Numbered from the stretch's first letter, positions 18,696 to 27,937 are shown. The stretch is DNA of 64,000 nt from Sphaerotilus mobilis (GCF_004216565.1 NZ_SGWV01000007.1:682001-746000); one strand, 5' to 3'. A program made the numbers and translations. Notes: generated from the sequence alone by a model not told the origin.

Positions 18696-19043
18696 ATGAG
18701 CCACGACCCGAACTGCCTGTTCTGCAAGATCGCCGCCGGCCAGATTCCTGCAGCCAAGGTGTACGAAGACGACGAGTTGCTCGCCTTCAAGGACATCCAT
18801 CCCGCCGCGCCGGTGCACCTGCTGGTCATCCCCAAGGCGCACATCGCGAGCCTGGCCGATGCCGATGCGAGCCACGCCCCGCTGCTGGGCCGCATGCTCG
18901 CGCTGGCGCCGAAGCTGGCGCTTGAACAGGGGGCGAGCAACGGCTTTCGCGTCGTCATCAACACCGGTCACGACGGCGGGCAGGAGATCCACCACCTGCA
19001 CCTGCACGTGATGGGTGGCCCGCGCCCGTGGAAACACGGTTGA
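18696..19043 (+). CDS. hinT: HIT-family nucleotide hydrolase HinT
   Basis: Histidine-triad purine phosphoramidase, 115 aa. The triad 'HHLHLHVMGG' near the C-terminus and the N-terminal 'CLFCKIAAGQIPA' identify the family. It lies between hisE and tatA, its usual place in Burkholderiales, 33 nt after hisE, and is probably cotranscribed with the his genes. Confidence 0.94.
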   Translation: MSHDPNCLFCKIAAGQIPAAKVYEDDELLAFKDIHPAAPVHLLVIPKAHIASLADADASHAPLLGRMLALAPKLALEQGASNGFRVVINTGHDGGQEIHHLHLHVMGGPRPWKHG

Positions 19044-19069
19044 ACCCCTGCGCCGGGATTGCCTCTGAC

Positions 19070-19105
19070 ACGGGGGCCACACAAGCCCCCGTCTAGAATC
19101 TTTTT
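19070..19105 (+). terminator. Hairpin with trailing T-run before tatA
   Basis: Perfect 8-bp stem ACGGGGGC (19070-19077) / GCCCCCGT (19085-19092), 7-nt loop, then TCTTTTT at 19099-19105. The T-run is separated from the stem by 6-7 nt, which weakens it as a terminator; it may attenuate read-through from hisE-hinT into tatA. Confidence 0.5.
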
Positions 19106-19134
19106 GAACTGAACTGACCCACCGGAGCCACATC

Positions 19135-19386
19135 ATGGGCCTGTCGACCACCCACCTGATCATCTTCCTCGTCATCATCGTGTTGATCTTCGGCACCAAG
19201 AAGCTCAAGAACATCGGCTCCGACATCGGCGGCGCGGTCAAGGGCTTCAAGGACGGCATGAAGGACGGCGACAAGGCCGCCGCCGATGCCGCCGCCGCCG
19301 CACCGACCGCCCAGGTGACGGCCGAAGCCGCTGCCAAGCGCGCCGCCGACGGCCAGACCGTCGACGTCGAAGCCAAGGTCAAGTGA
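19135..19386 (+). CDS. tatA: Twin-arginine translocase subunit TatA
   Basis: Pore-forming subunit of the Tat export system. 83 aa: one N-terminal transmembrane helix ([20 protein letters not shown]), the short hinge, then an amphipathic helix beginning '[17 protein letters not shown]' and an Ala-rich acidic tail. A GGAG sequence precedes the ATG. First gene of tatABC. Confidence 0.96.
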   Translation: MGLSTTHLIIFLVIIVLIFGTKKLKNIGSDIGGAVKGFKDGMKDGDKAAADAAAAAPTAQVTAEAAAKRAADGQTVDVEAKVK

Positions 19387-19484
19387 GTCCTGCCGCGCAG
19401 CCGCGCCGCATCCCCTTCCTCGACGGCCGCAGCCGGTCGGTCCCCGTGACCGACATGGCGCGGTCGTGCCGCATCGCCTGATCC

Positions 19485-19982
19485 ATGCTCGACATTGGTG
19501 TCACCAAGCTGCTGATCATCGGCGGCATCGCGCTGGTCGTGATCGGCCCGGAGCGCCTGCCCAAGGTCGCCCGCATGGCCGGCACGCTGCTCGGCCGGGC
19601 CCAGCGCTACGTCTCGGACGTCAAGGCCGAGGTCAACCGCTCGATCGAGATCGAAGAGATCAACAAGATGAAGGCGCAGTTCGATGACGCGGCACGCGAC
19701 ATCGACCGCAGCGTCAACGACAGCATGAACCAGATCGGCACGGGCCTGGACGGCAGCGTCGATGACGGTTCATCGTCTGGCTCATCGTCCTCGTCGATCG
19801 ACCCTTACCTGAACGGCACCGGCTGGGAGCCGCCGCCGCCCGAGTACCGCCACCCTGGCAAGAAGTGGCGCGTCAAGAAGGGCGCCATGCCGCAGTGGTA
19901 CAAGCAGCGCGAGGGCGTGCGACGCCACGTGCAGTCGGGTGCCGCACGGGTGCAGCGCCACACGCCACGCCGGCTCGGCTGA
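19485..19982 (+). CDS. tatB: Tat translocase subunit TatB
   Basis: Substrate-receptor partner of TatC. 165 aa; opens 'MLDIGVTKLLIIGGIALVVIGPERLP', the diagnostic TatB helix with the conserved Glu and the GPERLP hinge, followed by a long amphipathic helix. The C-terminal half is longer than in E. coli at comparable positions: a Ser-rich stretch, then 'PPPEYRHPGKKWRVKKGAMPQWYKQR', a conserved betaproteobacterial tail. Confidence 0.95.
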   Translation: MLDIGVTKLLIIGGIALVVIGPERLPKVARMAGTLLGRAQRYVSDVKAEVNRSIEIEEINKMKAQFDDAARDIDRSVNDSMNQIGTGLDGSVDDGSSSGSSSSSIDPYLNGTGWEPPPPEYRHPGKKWRVKKGAMPQWYKQREGVRRHVQSGAARVQRHTPRRLG

Positions 19983-20049
19983 GCCCCGTCCCGCGATCCC
20001 GCCACGTCGGCGGTGGTTGCGCTCCCCTCCTCCAGATCGCCCGCCGCCC

Positions 20050-20838
20050 GTGAGCCCGACCCCCAACCCCCAAGACGAACTGGCCGGCAGCGAGCAGCCT
20101 TTCGTCAGCCACCTGATCGAGCTGCGCGACCGCCTGCTCAAGGCCGTCTACGGCATCGGCGCGATCTTCGCGCTGCTGGCGCTCTACCCCGGCCCTTCGC
20201 AGCTCTACGACCTGCTGGCGCATCCGCTGGTCGCCGCCCTGCCGCAGGGCTCCAAGATGATCGCGGTGGGCGTTGTCTCGCCCTTCCTGATCCCCATCAA
20301 GGTGACCGCGCTGGCGGCCTTCGGGGCGGCTCTGCCCTGGGTGCTCTACCAAGTCTGGGCCTTTGTCGCGCCCGGTCTCTACAAGCACGAGCAACGCCTG
20401 GTGCTGCCGCTGGTGGTGACCAGCACGCTGCTGTTCTACACCGGCGTGGCGTTCTGCTACTTCTTCGTGTTCGGGCAAGCCTTCCCCGCGATCCAGTCGA
20501 TGGCGCCGACGTCGGTGGCGGTCAGCCCCGACATCGAGGCCTACCTGGACTTCGTCATCACGATGTTCCTGGCCTTCGGCGTGGCCTTCGAGGTGCCTGT
20601 GGCGGTGGTGATCCTGGCCCGCCTGGGCGTCGTGACCATCGAGCAGCTGCGCAGCTTCCGGCGCTACTTCTGGGTCGCCGCCGCTGCCGTGGCGGGCCTG
20701 GTGACGCCGCCCGATGCGGTGTCGATGATCGCGCTGCTGGTGCCGATGGGCTTGCTCTACGAGGTCGGCATCCACGCCGCCCAGTTCTTCATCAAACACA
20801 CCAAGGCGCCCGAAGAGGCCGACGGCGCGTCGACCTGA
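20050..20838 (+). CDS. tatC: Tat translocase subunit TatC
   Basis: Six-helix membrane protein that binds the twin-arginine signal peptide together with TatB. 262 aa from the GTG at 20050 (V/M-SPTPNPQDEL); a longer frame from 19939 is Arg/Pro-rich and overlaps tatB. Family residues visible: 'FVSHLIELRDRLLKAV' at the start and 'FGVAFEVPVAVVILARLGV' mid-protein. Tail-to-tail with the DegS-like gene, only 4 nt apart. Confidence 0.95.
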   Translation: MSPTPNPQDELAGSEQPFVSHLIELRDRLLKAVYGIGAIFALLALYPGPSQLYDLLAHPLVAALPQGSKMIAVGVVSPFLIPIKVTALAAFGAALPWVLYQVWAFVAPGLYKHEQRLVLPLVVTSTLLFYTGVAFCYFFVFGQAFPAIQSMAPTSVAVSPDIEAYLDFVITMFLAFGVAFEVPVAVVILARLGVVTIEQLRSFRRYFWVAAAAVAGLVTPPDAVSMIALLVPMGLLYEVGIHAAQFFIKHTKAPEEADGAST

Positions 20839-20842
20839 CGCG

Positions 20843-22078
20843 TCACTTCTGTTCGGCCTGCGGTCGCTGACGCGGCCGTTGCGCCACCTTGACCTGCACG
20901 TCGATCGCCCGACCCGCGCGCAGCAGCCGCAGATTGGCGCGGCTTTGCGGCGGCAGGGCCGCCACCTCGTTGAGCAGCTGGGCCGTGCTGTTCACGGCAT
21001 GGCCGGCAACCTGCTGCACGACGTCGCCGGGGCGCACGCCCGCCACGCTGGCCGGACCATCGTCGAGCACGCCGACGATCAGCACGCCGCGGGTGTCCTC
21101 GGCGATCTGGATGGACTGCGCCAGTTCGGGCGTCAGGTCGCGCGGCTGCACGCCGATCCAGCCCCGGGTGACGACGCCATTGCGGATCAGGCCGTCCATG
21201 ACCTGACGCGCGGTGACCACCGGGATCGCGAAGCCGATGCCCATGCTGCCGCCCGAACGCGAGTAGATCGCCGTGTTGATGCCCAGCAGGCGGCCTTCGG
21301 CATCGACCAGCGCACCGCCCGAGTTGCCCGGGTTGATGGCCGCATCGGTCTGGATGAAGCTCTCGAAGGTGTTGAGCCCCAGACCCGAACGCCCGAGCGC
21401 GCTGACGATGCCCGAGGTCACCGTCTGGCCAACGTTGAAGGGGTTGCCGATGGCCAGCACCAGATCGCCGACCTGCAGCGCATCGGACTGGCCGAAGGTC
21501 ACCATCGGCAGGCCCTGGGCATCGACCTTGAGCACCGCAAGGTCGCTCTCCGGATCGGCTCCAACCGTGCGGGCCAACAGGCGCCGGCCATCATTGAGCA
21601 CGACCTCGATGCGCTCGGCGCCTTCGATGACGTGGTTGTTGGTCAGCAGATAACCATCTGCCGACACGATCACCGCCGAGCCCATGCCGGTGGACGGCAC
21701 CGGCGGGTTGCCATTGCCTTCGCCGAAGAAGCGCCGGAACCAGGGCTCCGTGCCCTGCGGGCCCGAGGCCTCGGCCTGCGACTGCGCGGTGCCCGTGGTG
21801 ACGACGCTGACGACCGACGGAGCGGCCCTGCGTGCGGCTTGCGCCAAGCTGGTCGCGCCCTGACTGGCCGCAATGGCCGTCGTGGTCGGCAACACGTCGG
21901 GTGTCACCGACGAGGGCGGGACCGGTCGCGTCGCCTCGGTCGTTGGCAGACCCGGCGACAAGCCCGGCGCCTGGCCGCCTGGCAACCAGTCCGGCTTGAA
22001 GGTGGCCAGCACGAAGACGACGGCGACGGCCACCGTGACCGCCTGGGAGAATGTCAGCCAGAGCCTGCGCATCAACAT
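20843..22078 (-). CDS. degS: DegS/HtrA-type periplasmic serine protease
   Basis: Envelope quality-control protease, 411 aa. One N-terminal membrane anchor (residues ~7-27), a Pro/Thr-rich linker, a trypsin-like domain with catalytic His ('LLTNNHVIEGA'), Asp ('DPESDLAVLKV') and Ser ('AAINPGNSGGALVD'), then a single PDZ domain. One PDZ and an uncleaved anchor fit DegS better than DegP. It ends the his-tat block in many Burkholderiales but there runs in the tat direction; here it converges on tatC. Its start is only 11 nt from the divergent NIF3 start. ATG at 22072 is an alternative. Confidence 0.9.
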   Translation of the reverse strand: MLMRRLWLTFSQAVTVAVAVVFVLATFKPDWLPGGQAPGLSPGLPTTEATRPVPPSSVTPDVLPTTTAIAASQGATSLAQAARRAAPSVVSVVTTGTAQSQAEASGPQGTEPWFRRFFGEGNGNPPVPSTGMGSAVIVSADGYLLTNNHVIEGAERIEVVLNDGRRLLARTVGADPESDLAVLKVDAQGLPMVTFGQSDALQVGDLVLAIGNPFNVGQTVTSGIVSALGRSGLGLNTFESFIQTDAAINPGNSGGALVDAEGRLLGINTAIYSRSGGSMGIGFAIPVVTARQVMDGLIRNGVVTRGWIGVQPRDLTPELAQSIQIAEDTRGVLIVGVLDDGPASVAGVRPGDVVQQVAGHAVNSTAQLLNEVAALPPQSRANLRLLRAGRAIDVQVKVAQRPRQRPQAEQK

Positions 22079-22089
22079 GGAGAACGGAT

Positions 22090-22848
22090 GTGGTGATCGG
22101 TCGCGATGAACTTGCCGAGGTGTTCGGCACGCTGCTGCAGTCGGACCGCGTGGCAGATTATGGTCCGAACGGTCTGCAGGTCGAGGGCCGCGCGGAGGTC
22201 CGTCACCTGGTCAGCGGCGTGACCGCCAGCCTCGCATTGATCGAGGCTGCCGTCGAGGCGGGGGCCGATGCGATCGTCGTCCACCACGGCCTGTTCTGGC
22301 GTGGCCAGGACGGCCGCGTGACCGGCTGGATGAAGCGCCGGCTGGCCGCGCTGCTGGCCCGCGACATCAACCTCTATGCTTACCACCTGCCGCTCGATGC
22401 CCACCCCGAACTGGGCAACAACGCGCAGCTGGGACGGGTGCTGGGCTGGTCGGCCGATGGCCGTTTCGGCGACAAGGACCTGGGCTGGATCGGCACACCC
22501 GGTGACGACGCGCCCCGAGCGGCCGAGGCCCTTGCGGCCGACATCGGCCAGCGCCTGCAACGCACGCCGGTCCTGGTCCCGGGCGACGGCCGCCCGGTCC
22601 GGCGGGTGGCCTGGTGCACCGGTGGCGCCCAAGGCTGGTTCGAGCCGGCGATTGCCGCCGGTGCCGATCTGTTCCTGACCGGCGAGATCTCCGAGCCGCA
22701 GGCCCATCTGGCGCGCGAGACCGGCGTGGCCTTCGTGGCCTGCGGCCACCACGCCACCGAGCGCTACGGCGCCCAGGCGCTGGCGGCGCATGTCGCCGCA
22801 CTTCACGGGCTGCGCCACACCCACATCGACATCGACAACCCGGCCTGA
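22090..22848 (+). CDS. NIF3/DUF34-family metal-binding protein
   Basis: Conserved protein of the NIF3 (YbgI) family, a dinuclear-metal fold possibly a GTP cyclohydrolase-I-like hydrolase. Metal-ligand His motifs: 'IVVHHGLFW', 'YAYHLPLDAH' and 'CGHHATERYG'. 252 aa if translation starts at the GTG at 22090 (or 22093); these are the only starts close to the family's 'DELAEVFGTLLQ' opening. The start sits 11 nt from the divergent degS start, so each promoter must lie inside the other gene's leader or coding sequence. Biochemical role is not established. Confidence 0.88.
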   Translation: MVIGRDELAEVFGTLLQSDRVADYGPNGLQVEGRAEVRHLVSGVTASLALIEAAVEAGADAIVVHHGLFWRGQDGRVTGWMKRRLAALLARDINLYAYHLPLDAHPELGNNAQLGRVLGWSADGRFGDKDLGWIGTPGDDAPRAAEALAADIGQRLQRTPVLVPGDGRPVRRVAWCTGGAQGWFEPAIAAGADLFLTGEISEPQAHLARETGVAFVACGHHATERYGAQALAAHVAALHGLRHTHIDIDNPA

Positions 22849-22878
22849 GCCCGCGCCCCCCGGGCCCATCGAAGCGGC

Positions 22879-23568
22879 TCAGGCGTAGGCGTAGGGTCCG
22901 CCACTTTCGAGGGCTCGGCGGTAGGCCGGCCGGGCGTGGATGCGTTCGAGCCAGGCCTTGGCGTGGGGATGCCGCCCCTCGGCACCCAGGCCCGCGCGGT
23001 GCGCGGCGGCTTCGAGCGGGAAGCTCATCATGATGTCGGCGGCGCTGAACTCGGCGCCCGCGAACCAGGGCTGGCGTGTCAGCTCGGCCTCGATGTAGCT
23101 GGCGTGGCTGCGCAGGTTCGGGCCGAAGAAGGCCTTCTCGGTCTGCGCCGCGATGGCCTTGGCGATCGGGCGGGCGAAGAAGGGCATCGGCGCGCTGGCG
23201 ATGCGGTCGAACACCAGCTTGAGCAGCAGCGGCGTCATCGCCGAGCCTTCGGCGAAGTGCAGCCAGTAGCGCCAGGCCAGCAGGTCGGGCGAGCCCGCCA
23301 CCGGCTTCAGGCGACCGTTGCCGTGGCGTTCGATCAGGTACTCGACGATGGCGCCGGTCTCGGCCACCGTGACCGTCGAGCCGTCGTCGGCCACGTCGGT
23401 CAACACGGGCGACTTGCCCAGCGGGTGCACCGCGCGCAGTTCGGGCGGCGCCAGCATCGTCGTGCGATCACGCTCGTAGCGCCGGACCTCATAGGTCAGA
23501 CCCAGTTCTTCGAGCAGCCAGAGGACGCGCTGCGAGCGCGAGTTTTCAAGGTGGTGGACGGTCAGCAT
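22879..23568 (-). CDS. Glutathione S-transferase family protein
   Basis: 229 aa. Thioredoxin-like N-terminal domain (MLTVHHLENSRSQRVLWLLEELGL, then 'PLGKSPVL' with the cis-Pro and 'ETGAIVEYL' for glutathione gamma-glutamyl binding), followed by an all-alpha C-terminal domain ('WFAGAEFSAADIMMSFPLEAA'). The ATG at 23568 fits the family start. Substrate unknown. Lies 32 nt downstream of the dioxygenase gene on the same strand and is probably cotranscribed. Confidence 0.92.
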   Translation of the reverse strand: MLTVHHLENSRSQRVLWLLEELGLTYEVRRYERDRTTMLAPPELRAVHPLGKSPVLTDVADDGSTVTVAETGAIVEYLIERHGNGRLKPVAGSPDLLAWRYWLHFAEGSAMTPLLLKLVFDRIASAPMPFFARPIAKAIAAQTEKAFFGPNLRSHASYIEAELTRQPWFAGAEFSAADIMMSFPLEAAAHRAGLGAEGRHPHAKAWLERIHARPAYRRALESGGPYAYA

Positions 23569-23600
23569 GGCCGTGATGATCGGCGATGCTGGCCGTCCCG

Positions 23601-24464
23601 TCAGGCCGCCTGGACTTCGCCCAGCGCCTCGGCCATGCGTCCCGCCTGTGGGCCGAAGGCATAGGCGTCCATCGCCAGCATGCCGGCGTCGACGCTGGCG
23701 TGGATGCGCACCGCCGGCGACGTGCGGCCACCGGCACCGGCCGCGATGTAGTAGGGCAGCCAGTGCTCGTCGGTCGGGTGCTGCAGGGCCGCGTGCGGGG
23801 CTTGCTTGCGGTAGTCGATCAGGGCGTCCCAGTCGCGGTCGGCGCCGCGCGCGCGGACCCATTCCTGGAACTCGGCGACGTCGGGCGAGACCGGCAGTTC
23901 GCGGTTGCCCTCGTGCGCGTTCGGGCTGCTGAAGAAGCGCCGCAGGTTGTGGGTCAGCGAGCCGCTGCCGATGATCAGCACGCCCTCGTCGGCCCAGCGC
24001 GACAGCGCCTCGCCGAGCGCGAACTGGCGCGCCGGCGACGCGTTGGGCACCAGCGTGAGCGGCAGCACCGGCAGGTCGGCGCCCGGCCAGGCGCGCTTCA
24101 TCAGCGTCCAGATGCCGTGGTCCAGACCGCTGGCGGGGACAGACTGCGCGGCCACGCCGGTGTCGGCCAGCGAGCGGGCGATCTCTGCGGCCAGCGCGGG
24201 CGCGCCGGGTGCGTCGTAGCGCTGCTCGTAGAGCGCCTGCGGGAAGCCACCGAAGTCGTGGATCGCCTCATGGCGCAGGCCGCCCAGCAGCATCGTCTCG
24301 CGGGTCGACGAGTGCGGCGACACGACCAGCACGGCCTTCGGCCGGCCAAAGGCGGCTTCAACCGCCGGGCCGAGCCGGTCGAGGAAGCGGGCGGCCGGCG
24401 ATGACTCGAGCGCGATCATCGGCGAGCCGTGCGACACGTAGAGTGGGGGGAAGCTGTGTTTCAT
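23601..24464 (-). CDS. ygiD: DODA-type (LigB superfamily) extradiol ring-cleavage dioxygenase
   Basis: 287 aa, close to YgiD, an iron or zinc enzyme that opens DOPA-like catechols between ring carbons 4 and 5. Metal and catalytic His motifs: 'YVSHGSPMIAL', 'VVSPHSSTRE', 'GLDHGIWTLMKRAW' and 'GSGSLTHNL'. The ATG at 24464 gives 'MKHSFPPLYVSHGSP', the normal start. Divergent from the large permease; upstream of the GST gene. Physiological substrate unknown. Confidence 0.88.
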   Translation of the reverse strand: MKHSFPPLYVSHGSPMIALESSPAARFLDRLGPAVEAAFGRPKAVLVVSPHSSTRETMLLGGLRHEAIHDFGGFPQALYEQRYDAPGAPALAAEIARSLADTGVAAQSVPASGLDHGIWTLMKRAWPGADLPVLPLTLVPNASPARQFALGEALSRWADEGVLIIGSGSLTHNLRRFFSSPNAHEGNRELPVSPDVAEFQEWVRARGADRDWDALIDYRKQAPHAALQHPTDEHWLPYYIAAGAGGRTSPAVRIHASVDAGMLAMDAYAFGPQAGRMAEALGEVQAA

Positions 24465-24604
24465 GGTGAGGCGATTGCAGCACGCGACCCGGCGGGTGTC
24501 ATTCGGGTCATTTGCATGCTGCGTTCGGGCCGGCAACGGCCTTGGTGTAGCGTGCGGCCTTCGCCGATCGAACCCCATCGACACCCGTCAGGACGCCTGC
24601 CCCG

Positions 24605-27205
24605 ATGAGCTCCACGCTGCCCCCCGCCACTCCCCTGCCCGTGCCCCAGGCGCGTCCCCGCCCGGCCCTGCGACCGGCTTCGGTCTGGCTGCTGGCGCTG
24701 CGACAGCTGCTGCGCGATCTGCGGGCCGGCGAGCTGCGCTTGATGGCCGCAGCGGTCACGCTGGCGGTGGCCTCGATGTGTGCGGTCGCCTTCTTCGCCG
24801 ACCGGCTGCAGCAGGGCATGGCGCAAGACGCCCTGGCGCTGCTCGGCGGTGACGCGGTGGTCGCCAGTGACCAGCCCCTGCCCGACAGCTTCAGCCTCAG
24901 CGCCACCGAAATGGGCCTGGCGAGCGCCCGCAGCGCGTCCTTCCCGAGCATGGCCCGGGCCGACGATGCACAGGGCGGCGCCGCCCGTCTGGTCTCGCTC
25001 AAGGCCGTCGCGCCGGGCTACCCGCTGCGCGGTGCGCTGCAGGTGGCTGACGCGGTCGACGGCCCGCTGCGCAAGGTCCGCAGCGGTCCTGCGGCCGGCA
25101 CCGTCTGGGTCGATGCCGCCGTGCTCGATGCCCTGGCCCTGCAAGTCGGCGACAGCCTGCTGCTGGGCGACGCCCGCCTGCGCATCGCCCAGGTCATCGT
25201 GCAGGAGCCCGACCGCGGCGCCGGCTTCATCAACTTCGCCCCGCGCGTGATGCTGGCCGAGGCCGATCTCGCCGCCACCGGCCTGGTCCAGCCGGCCAGC
25301 CGGATCCGCTGGCGTCTGGCGGTGGCCGCCCGCGAAGGACGCGGTGGCGACGCCGCCGTGAAGGGCTACCTGCAATGGGCCGAAGACCGCATCGCGCGCG
25401 ACAAGGTGCGCGGCGCGCAGGTCGAATCGCTGGAAAGCGCCCGTCCGGAAATGCGCCAGACGCTCGACCGCGCCGGCCAGTTCCTGCGCCTGGTGGCCGT
25501 GCTGTCGGCGCTGCTGGCCGCCGTCGCGGTCGGCATCGCCGCGCGCGGCTTCGCGGCCCGGCACCTGGACGGCTGCGCGATGCTGCGTGTGCTGGGCCAG
25601 CCGCAGCGGCGCATCGCGGCGATCTACACGATCGAGATCGGCGTGGTCGGCCTTGCCGCCAGCGTGGCCGGCGTCTTGCTGGGCCTGCTGGTGCATCAGG
25701 TCTTCGTCTGGCTGCTGGCCGGTCTGGTCAACACCTCGCTGCCGGCACCGGGCCTGTGGCCGGCCGGCTTCGGCATGCTGGTCGGGCTGGTGCTGCTGGC
25801 CGCCTTCGGCCTGCCGCCGGTGTTGCAACTGGCACGGGTGCCGCCGCTGCGGGTGATCCGGCGCGAGCTGGGCCAGACCCAGGCCGCCAGCGCGGTGGTG
25901 CTGATCGCGGGCGTGGCCGGTTATGCCGCGCTGCTGCTGGCGGTCGCCGCCGACTGGAAGCTCGGCGGCATCGCCATCGGCGGCTTCGCCGCCGCCTGGG
26001 CCTTGTTCGCCGGCCTGTCCTACCTCGCCGTGCGGGCACTGCGCCGCTACGTACCCGAGGCCACCGCGCCGCGCTGGCTGACGCTGGCCACGCGCCAGCT
26101 CGGCGCGCGCCCGGCCCTGGTCGTGCTGCAGGTCAGCTCGCTGGCCCTGGGCCTGATGGCGCTGGTGCTGCTGGTGCTGCTGCGCACCGACCTGATCGCC
26201 AGTTGGCGCGCGGCCACGCCGGCCGATGCGCCCAACCGCTTCGTCATCAACATCCAGCCCGAGCAAGGCGACGACTTCCAGACCGCGCTGCGGGCCGCTG
26301 GCGTCACCCGCTACGACTGGTACCCGATGATCCGCGGCCGGCTGGTGGCCATCAACGACCGCGAGATCCAGGTCGACGCCTACCGCGACGACCGCGCCCG
26401 CCGCCTGGTCGACCGCGAGTTCAACCTCAGCCACGCTGCTGTGCTGCCGTCGCACAACGAGGTCAGCGCCGGCCAGTGGACCGACGACGAGCCCGACGCC
26501 ATGAGCGTCGAACAAGGCCTGGCCGACACGCTCGGCCTCAAGCTCGGCGACCACCTGCGCTTCGACGTGGCCGGCCTGCCGATGAGCGGGCGCATCACCA
26601 GCCTGCGCAAGGTCGACTGGACCTCGATGCGGGTCAACTTCTTCGTGATGGCGCCGCGCGCATCCATGCCCGAGCTGCCGTCAACCACCATCGCGGCCTT
26701 CCGCGCACCCGACGGCCGGGGCTTCGACAGCGCCCTGCTCAAGCAGTTTCCCAACCTGACGGTGATCGACGTGTCGACCCAGATCGCCCAGGTCCAGCAA
26801 GTCCTCGACCAGGTCATCGCGGCGGTCGAGTTCCTCTTCCTGTTCACCCTCGCCGCCGGCCTGCTGGTGCTGTTCGCCGCCGTCAGCGCGACCCGCGAGG
26901 CGCGTGAGCGCGAATACGCCCTGATGCGCGCCATGGGCGCCCGCCAGACCTTGCTGGCAACCGTTCAGCGCGCCGAACTGCTGGGCACCGGCGCACTCGC
27001 CGGCACGCTCGCCAGCATCGCCGCCCTGGCGGTCGGCTGGGCGCTGGCGAAGTACGCCTTCAACTTCAACTGGCAAGCCCCCTGGTGGACCGTCCCAGCC
27101 GGCGGCCTCTCCGGCGCCCTGCTCGCCGGGGCCGCCGGCTGGTACAGCCTGCGCGAGGTGCTCAGGCGGCCGGTGACGGAGACGTTGAGGCGGGCGCAGG
27201 AGTGA
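24605..27205 (+). CDS. Large FtsX-type ABC transporter permease (YbbP-like)
   Basis: 866 aa. One N-terminal helix, a large periplasmic domain (~60-285), a core of FtsX-type helices (~290-400), further helices, a second periplasmic segment (~540-760) and a final FtsX domain of three helices ending with 'RREARERE'-like cytoplasmic 'TREAREREYALMRAMGA'. Two FtsX halves and ~10 helices match YbbP and relatives of the LolE/MacB class. These permeases work with a cytoplasmic ATPase (YbbA); none is adjacent. Family members often neighbour lysophospholipase or esterase genes; here the neighbour is the dioxygenase. Confidence 0.88.
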   Translation: MSSTLPPATPLPVPQARPRPALRPASVWLLALRQLLRDLRAGELRLMAAAVTLAVASMCAVAFFADRLQQGMAQDALALLGGDAVVASDQPLPDSFSLSATEMGLASARSASFPSMARADDAQGGAARLVSLKAVAPGYPLRGALQVADAVDGPLRKVRSGPAAGTVWVDAAVLDALALQVGDSLLLGDARLRIAQVIVQEPDRGAGFINFAPRVMLAEADLAATGLVQPASRIRWRLAVAAREGRGGDAAVKGYLQWAEDRIARDKVRGAQVESLESARPEMRQTLDRAGQFLRLVAVLSALLAAVAVGIAARGFAARHLDGCAMLRVLGQPQRRIAAIYTIEIGVVGLAASVAGVLLGLLVHQVFVWLLAGLVNTSLPAPGLWPAGFGMLVGLVLLAAFGLPPVLQLARVPPLRVIRRELGQTQAASAVVLIAGVAGYAALLLAVAADWKLGGIAIGGFAAAWALFAGLSYLAVRALRRYVPEATAPRWLTLATRQLGARPALVVLQVSSLALGLMALVLLVLLRTDLIASWRAATPADAPNRFVINIQPEQGDDFQTALRAAGVTRYDWYPMIRGRLVAINDREIQVDAYRDDRARRLVDREFNLSHAAVLPSHNEVSAGQWTDDEPDAMSVEQGLADTLGLKLGDHLRFDVAGLPMSGRITSLRKVDWTSMRVNFFVMAPRASMPELPSTTIAAFRAPDGRGFDSALLKQFPNLTVIDVSTQIAQVQQVLDQVIAAVEFLFLFTLAAGLLVLFAAVSATREAREREYALMRAMGARQTLLATVQRAELLGTGALAGTLASIAALAVGWALAKYAFNFNWQAPWWTVPAGGLSGALLAGAAGWYSLREVLRRPVTETLRRAQE

Positions 27206-27255
27206 AGCGGCGGGTAGCTCCCTCAAACTGAAGCTGTTGGAGTCCGCCACTGCTT

Positions 27256-27627
27256 CACAAGCGGTTCAAGAGTGCCGACCCCTTCGGCGCTTGGCTGGGC
27301 ATGGTGCCCAAACAGAATTCGACGGGCGGCAAAACCAAACTGGGCAGCATCACCAAGCGCAGTGACGTGTACCTGCGCACGCTGCTGATTCAGGGGGCGA
27401 AATCCGTGGTCAATACCGCCGATTCGCGCAGCGACCCGATCAGCTGCTGGGTGCTCGCTTTGAACGAGCGGTCAGGGTGGCAGAAGGCGGTGGTGGCGCT
27501 GGCCAACAAGAATGCCCGCATTCTGTGGGCGGTGTTGATGCGGTTTGACCGCTTCGATCACCATCACGTCAGCGTCCAACCCGCCGCCAGACAAACCTCA
27601 ACGTCGATGAATCCAAGGCCGGCATGA
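27256..27627 (+). pseudogene. IS110-family transposase, C-terminal fragment
   Basis: The open frame reads 'FKSADPFGAWLGMVPKQ' then 'NSTGGKTKLGSITKRSDVYL', 'DPISCWVLALNERSGWQKAV' and 'ALANKNARILWAVLMR', the conserved C-terminal (Transposase_20) part of IS110-type DEDD recombinases. The N-terminal catalytic half is missing, so this is a remnant. Just beyond, 'tgacaggtcagacc' at 27680-27694 resembles the outer end of such elements. It marks the left border of the integron region. Confidence 0.85.
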
Positions 27628-27763
27628 ATCGCGCCACTGGCGCCATCGCTTCCTTGCACGACGACACGATGAAGATGCACTGACAGGTCAGACCAGCAGC
27701 GGGCAAGCTCGACTAACCCCTGGTGGGGCCGCAAGGCCGAAGCCATGCGATAGGAGTGGAGCC

Positions 27764-27880
27764 CCGCTCAGCGACTCGTATCTGGGTCCGCCGCTGGCAT
27801 CGCGCGTGCGCACCGCCAGTTGCAACAAGGCCGTCTGTAGAGTGGCAGTCTGTTCTCTGTTCAGCCGTTTCAGCGCGCGT
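27764..27880. repeat. Degenerate dispersed repeat, related to 55.55-55.64 kb
   Basis: Blocks such as 'CGTATCTGGGTCCGCC' and 'CAAGGCCGTCTGTAGAGTGG' recur with mismatches at 55560-55625 ('CGCATCTGGGTCAGCGCC', 'CAAGGCTGTTTGTAGATGGG'). The stretch 27628-27937 otherwise shows no convincing gene; a 71-codon minus frame (27688-27903) is open but unsupported. A box GACTAAC at 27711-27717 could be the decayed end of a further attC site. Confidence 0.4.
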
Positions 27881-27937
27881 CGGCAGCTCAAGAAAATCAA
27901 CATCGAAAAGAGAAAACAAATGCAGACTGGGGGTGCG

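Noticed and set aside
20879-22096. Plus-strand frame opposite the DegS-like gene
   Set aside because: Antisense composition; the catalytic triad and PDZ domain are on the minus strand.
24461-26554. Long minus-strand open frame opposite the FtsX-type permease
   Set aside because: Low-complexity Gln/Arg/Ala composition; the plus-strand permease has clear domains and codon bias.
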